From Stutzerimonas stutzeri (GTDB lineage: Bacteria; Pseudomonadota; Gammaproteobacteria; Pseudomonadales; Pseudomonadaceae): 64,000 nucleotides of DNA. Shown here in pieces: positions 62,829 through 64,000 of the stretch. The first letter of the stretch is position 1. Every line of letters begins with the position of its first letter. Below the pieces are notes generated by a model, which saw only the letters and a program-made list of their open reading frames with translations, was not told where the DNA came from and made no database searches. The stretch is taken from positions 62,001 to 126,000 of the forward strand of contig NZ_POUL01000005.1 in NCBI RefSeq assembly GCF_002890895.1. The letters run 5' to 3'. The translations under genes and the position numbers were made by a program.

Positions 62829-64000
62829 ATGATCGAGCAGACCCTCAAGCAGACATTCGGCTACGACGGCTTTCGTCCCGGCCAGGAACAGGCCATCCGC
62901 GCGGTGGTGGCCGGTCGTTCGGCGGCGGCGATCTTCCCCACTGGTTCGGGCAAATCGCTGTGCTACCAGCTGCCGGCATTGCTGCTGCCACATCTGACTT
63001 TGGTCGTCTCGCCGTTGCTGGCCTTGATGCAGGATCAACTGGCTTTTCTGCAGCGCCACGGCATCGCTGCCGGTAGCATCGATTCCGCGCAGAGCCGCGA
63101 GCAGGCCAGCGAGACCATGGCGAGGGCCAAGTCCGGCGAGCTGAAGATCCTGATGATTTCGGTGGAGCGGCTGAAGAACGAGCGCTTTCGCAATTTCATC
63201 AGCCAGGTGCCGATCTCCTTGCTGGTGGTCGATGAGGCGCACTGCATCTCCGAGTGGGGGCATAACTTCCGCCCGGATTACCTCAAGCTTCCCGACTACC
63301 AGCGGCAGTTCAATATCCCCCAGGTGCTGCTGTTGACCGCGACGGCGACGCCGCCGGTGATCGCCGATATGCAGGCCAAATTCTTGATTGCCGCGGACGA
63401 CGTGGTCACCACCGGTTTCTACCGGCCCAATCTCAATCTGCTGGTGGAGCCGGTCAGCGGCTTCAACAAGCAGCGGCGGCTGGTGGAGTGGCTGGCGGAC
63501 AAGGGCGGTCAGCCGACCATTGTCTACGTCACCCAGCAGAAGACGGCCGAGCAGGTCGCCGAGCATCTGGCGCAGCGCGGCTTTCCGGCCAGCGCCTACC
63601 ACGCCGGCATGGCCCATGAAGCGCGCGAAGCGATCCAGCGCCGCTTCATGCACGGCGAGCTGAACTGCATCGTCGCCACCATCGCTTTCGGCATGGGTAT
63701 CGACAAGGCCGATATCCGCAACGTGGTGCACTACGACCTGCCCAAGTCGGTGGAGAATTACAGCCAGGAGATCGGCCGTGCCGGACGCGACGGCCAGCCG
63801 TCCGATTGCCTGGTACTGGCCAACCGCGACAGCCTCAGCGTGCTGCAGAACTTCGTCTACGGCGACACGCCGGAACGCGAAGGCATCCGCTGCGTGCTCG
63901 ATGAGTTGCTGCAAGCCGGCGCCGGCGGGCAGTGGGAGCTGATGCTCAACCAGCTGTCGGACCAGAGCAACATCCGCCAGTTGCCATTGAAAACTCTGCT
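62829..64000 (+). CDS. recQ: RecQ family ATP-dependent DNA helicase, 3' end outside window
   Basis: The frame from ATG 62829 is open to the window edge (390 codons). It has helicase motif 0/I (FRPGQEQAI, FPTGSGKS), motif II with DEAHCISEWGHNFRPDY (the RecQ aromatic loop), motif III LLTATAT, and motifs V-VI with IAFGMGIDKADIRNVVHYDLP and QEIGRAGRDG. RecQ unwinds DNA during repair and recombination. The zinc-binding and HRDC parts, if present, lie beyond the window. Pseudomonads can have two RecQ forms, and the SEWGHN variant may be the second one. Confidence 0.92.
   Translation, partial: MIEQTLKQTFGYDGFRPGQEQAIRAVVAGRSAAAIFPTGSGKSLCYQLPALLLPHLTLVVSPLLALMQDQLAFLQRHGIAAGSIDSAQSREQASETMARAKSGELKILMISVERLKNERFRNFISQVPISLLVVDEAHCISEWGHNFRPDYLKLPDYQRQFNIPQVLLLTATATPPVIADMQAKFLIAADDVVTTGFYRPNLNLLVEPVSGFNKQRRLVEWLADKGGQPTIVYVTQQKTAEQVAEHLAQRGFPASAYHAGMAHEAREAIQRRFMHGELNCIVATIAFGMGIDKADIRNVVHYDLPKSVENYSQEIGRAGRDGQPSDCLVLANRDSLSVLQNFVYGDTPEREGIRCVLDELLQAGAGGQWELMLNQLSDQSNIRQLPLKTL

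Overview
The window is typical of a gammaproteobacterium of the Pseudomonas stutzeri (Stutzerimonas) group. It is GC-rich and densely coded. From about 26.6 to 62.6 kb it keeps a gene order that I recall from the Pseudomonas core genome (around PA5190-PA5210 of P. aeruginosa): GspE-like ATPase, CYTH, DUF47-pit, argE, argA, gshA, thioesterase, tex, ompR-envZ, rimB-rimK, hslR, hslO, pckA, nitroreductase. The species call is inference from gene content and order, not from a search.

Layout. (1) 0-7.2 kb: a DUF2238 membrane protein (cut by the left edge), then a tightly overlapping + strand operon for a caa3-type cytochrome c oxidase. It holds subunit II with its own haem c domain, a fused subunit I+III, a small membrane protein, a CtaG-type assembly factor, a membrane-anchored three-haem cytochrome c and a DedA protein. 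(2) 7.3-10.9 kb, minus strand: a compact surface-polysaccharide operon of flippase, nitroreductase-like protein and pyruvyltransferase-like protein, with no glycosyltransferase. (3) 10.9-11.5 kb: a 600-base gap with a candidate RsmX/Y/Z-type small RNA (repeated GGA hairpin loops and a strong terminator). (4) 11.5-18.9 kb: a diguanylate cyclase, tRNA-Thr(TGT), a methyltransferase, a TRAP transporter (dctQM divergent from dctP), an OsmC peroxiredoxin and a DUF2388 protein. (5) 19.0-26.5 kb: a very large multi-PAS/GAF hybrid histidine kinase and two different L,D-transpeptidases in divergent orientation. (6) 26.6-39.5 kb: core genes for phosphate uptake, arginine and glutathione synthesis, and Tex.

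(7) 39.8-54.7 kb: a complete Lap biofilm-adhesion module: LapG protease, LapD c-di-GMP receptor, a small unknown gene, a 2247-residue LapA/RTX-like adhesin with a TAAG site for LapG, and a divergent LapE-LapB-LapC type I secretion system. Low c-di-GMP should free LapG to cut the adhesin from the surface, and high c-di-GMP should make LapD hold LapG. The adhesin carries a perfect 300-base tandem duplication and a low-GC stretch. The divergent promoter gap has a FleQ-box-like site and a 16-base perfect palindrome. (8) 54.8-64 kb: OmpR-EnvZ, RimB-RimK, HslR, HslO, PckA, a nitroreductase and the start of a RecQ helicase (cut by the right edge).

The most interesting material is the candidate Rsm-like RNA, the minimal flippase/nitroreductase/pyruvyltransferase operon beside it, the compact and recombining Lap adhesin, and the repeat-bearing TRAP intergenic region. 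I see no CRISPR array, phage, integrase or insertion sequence.
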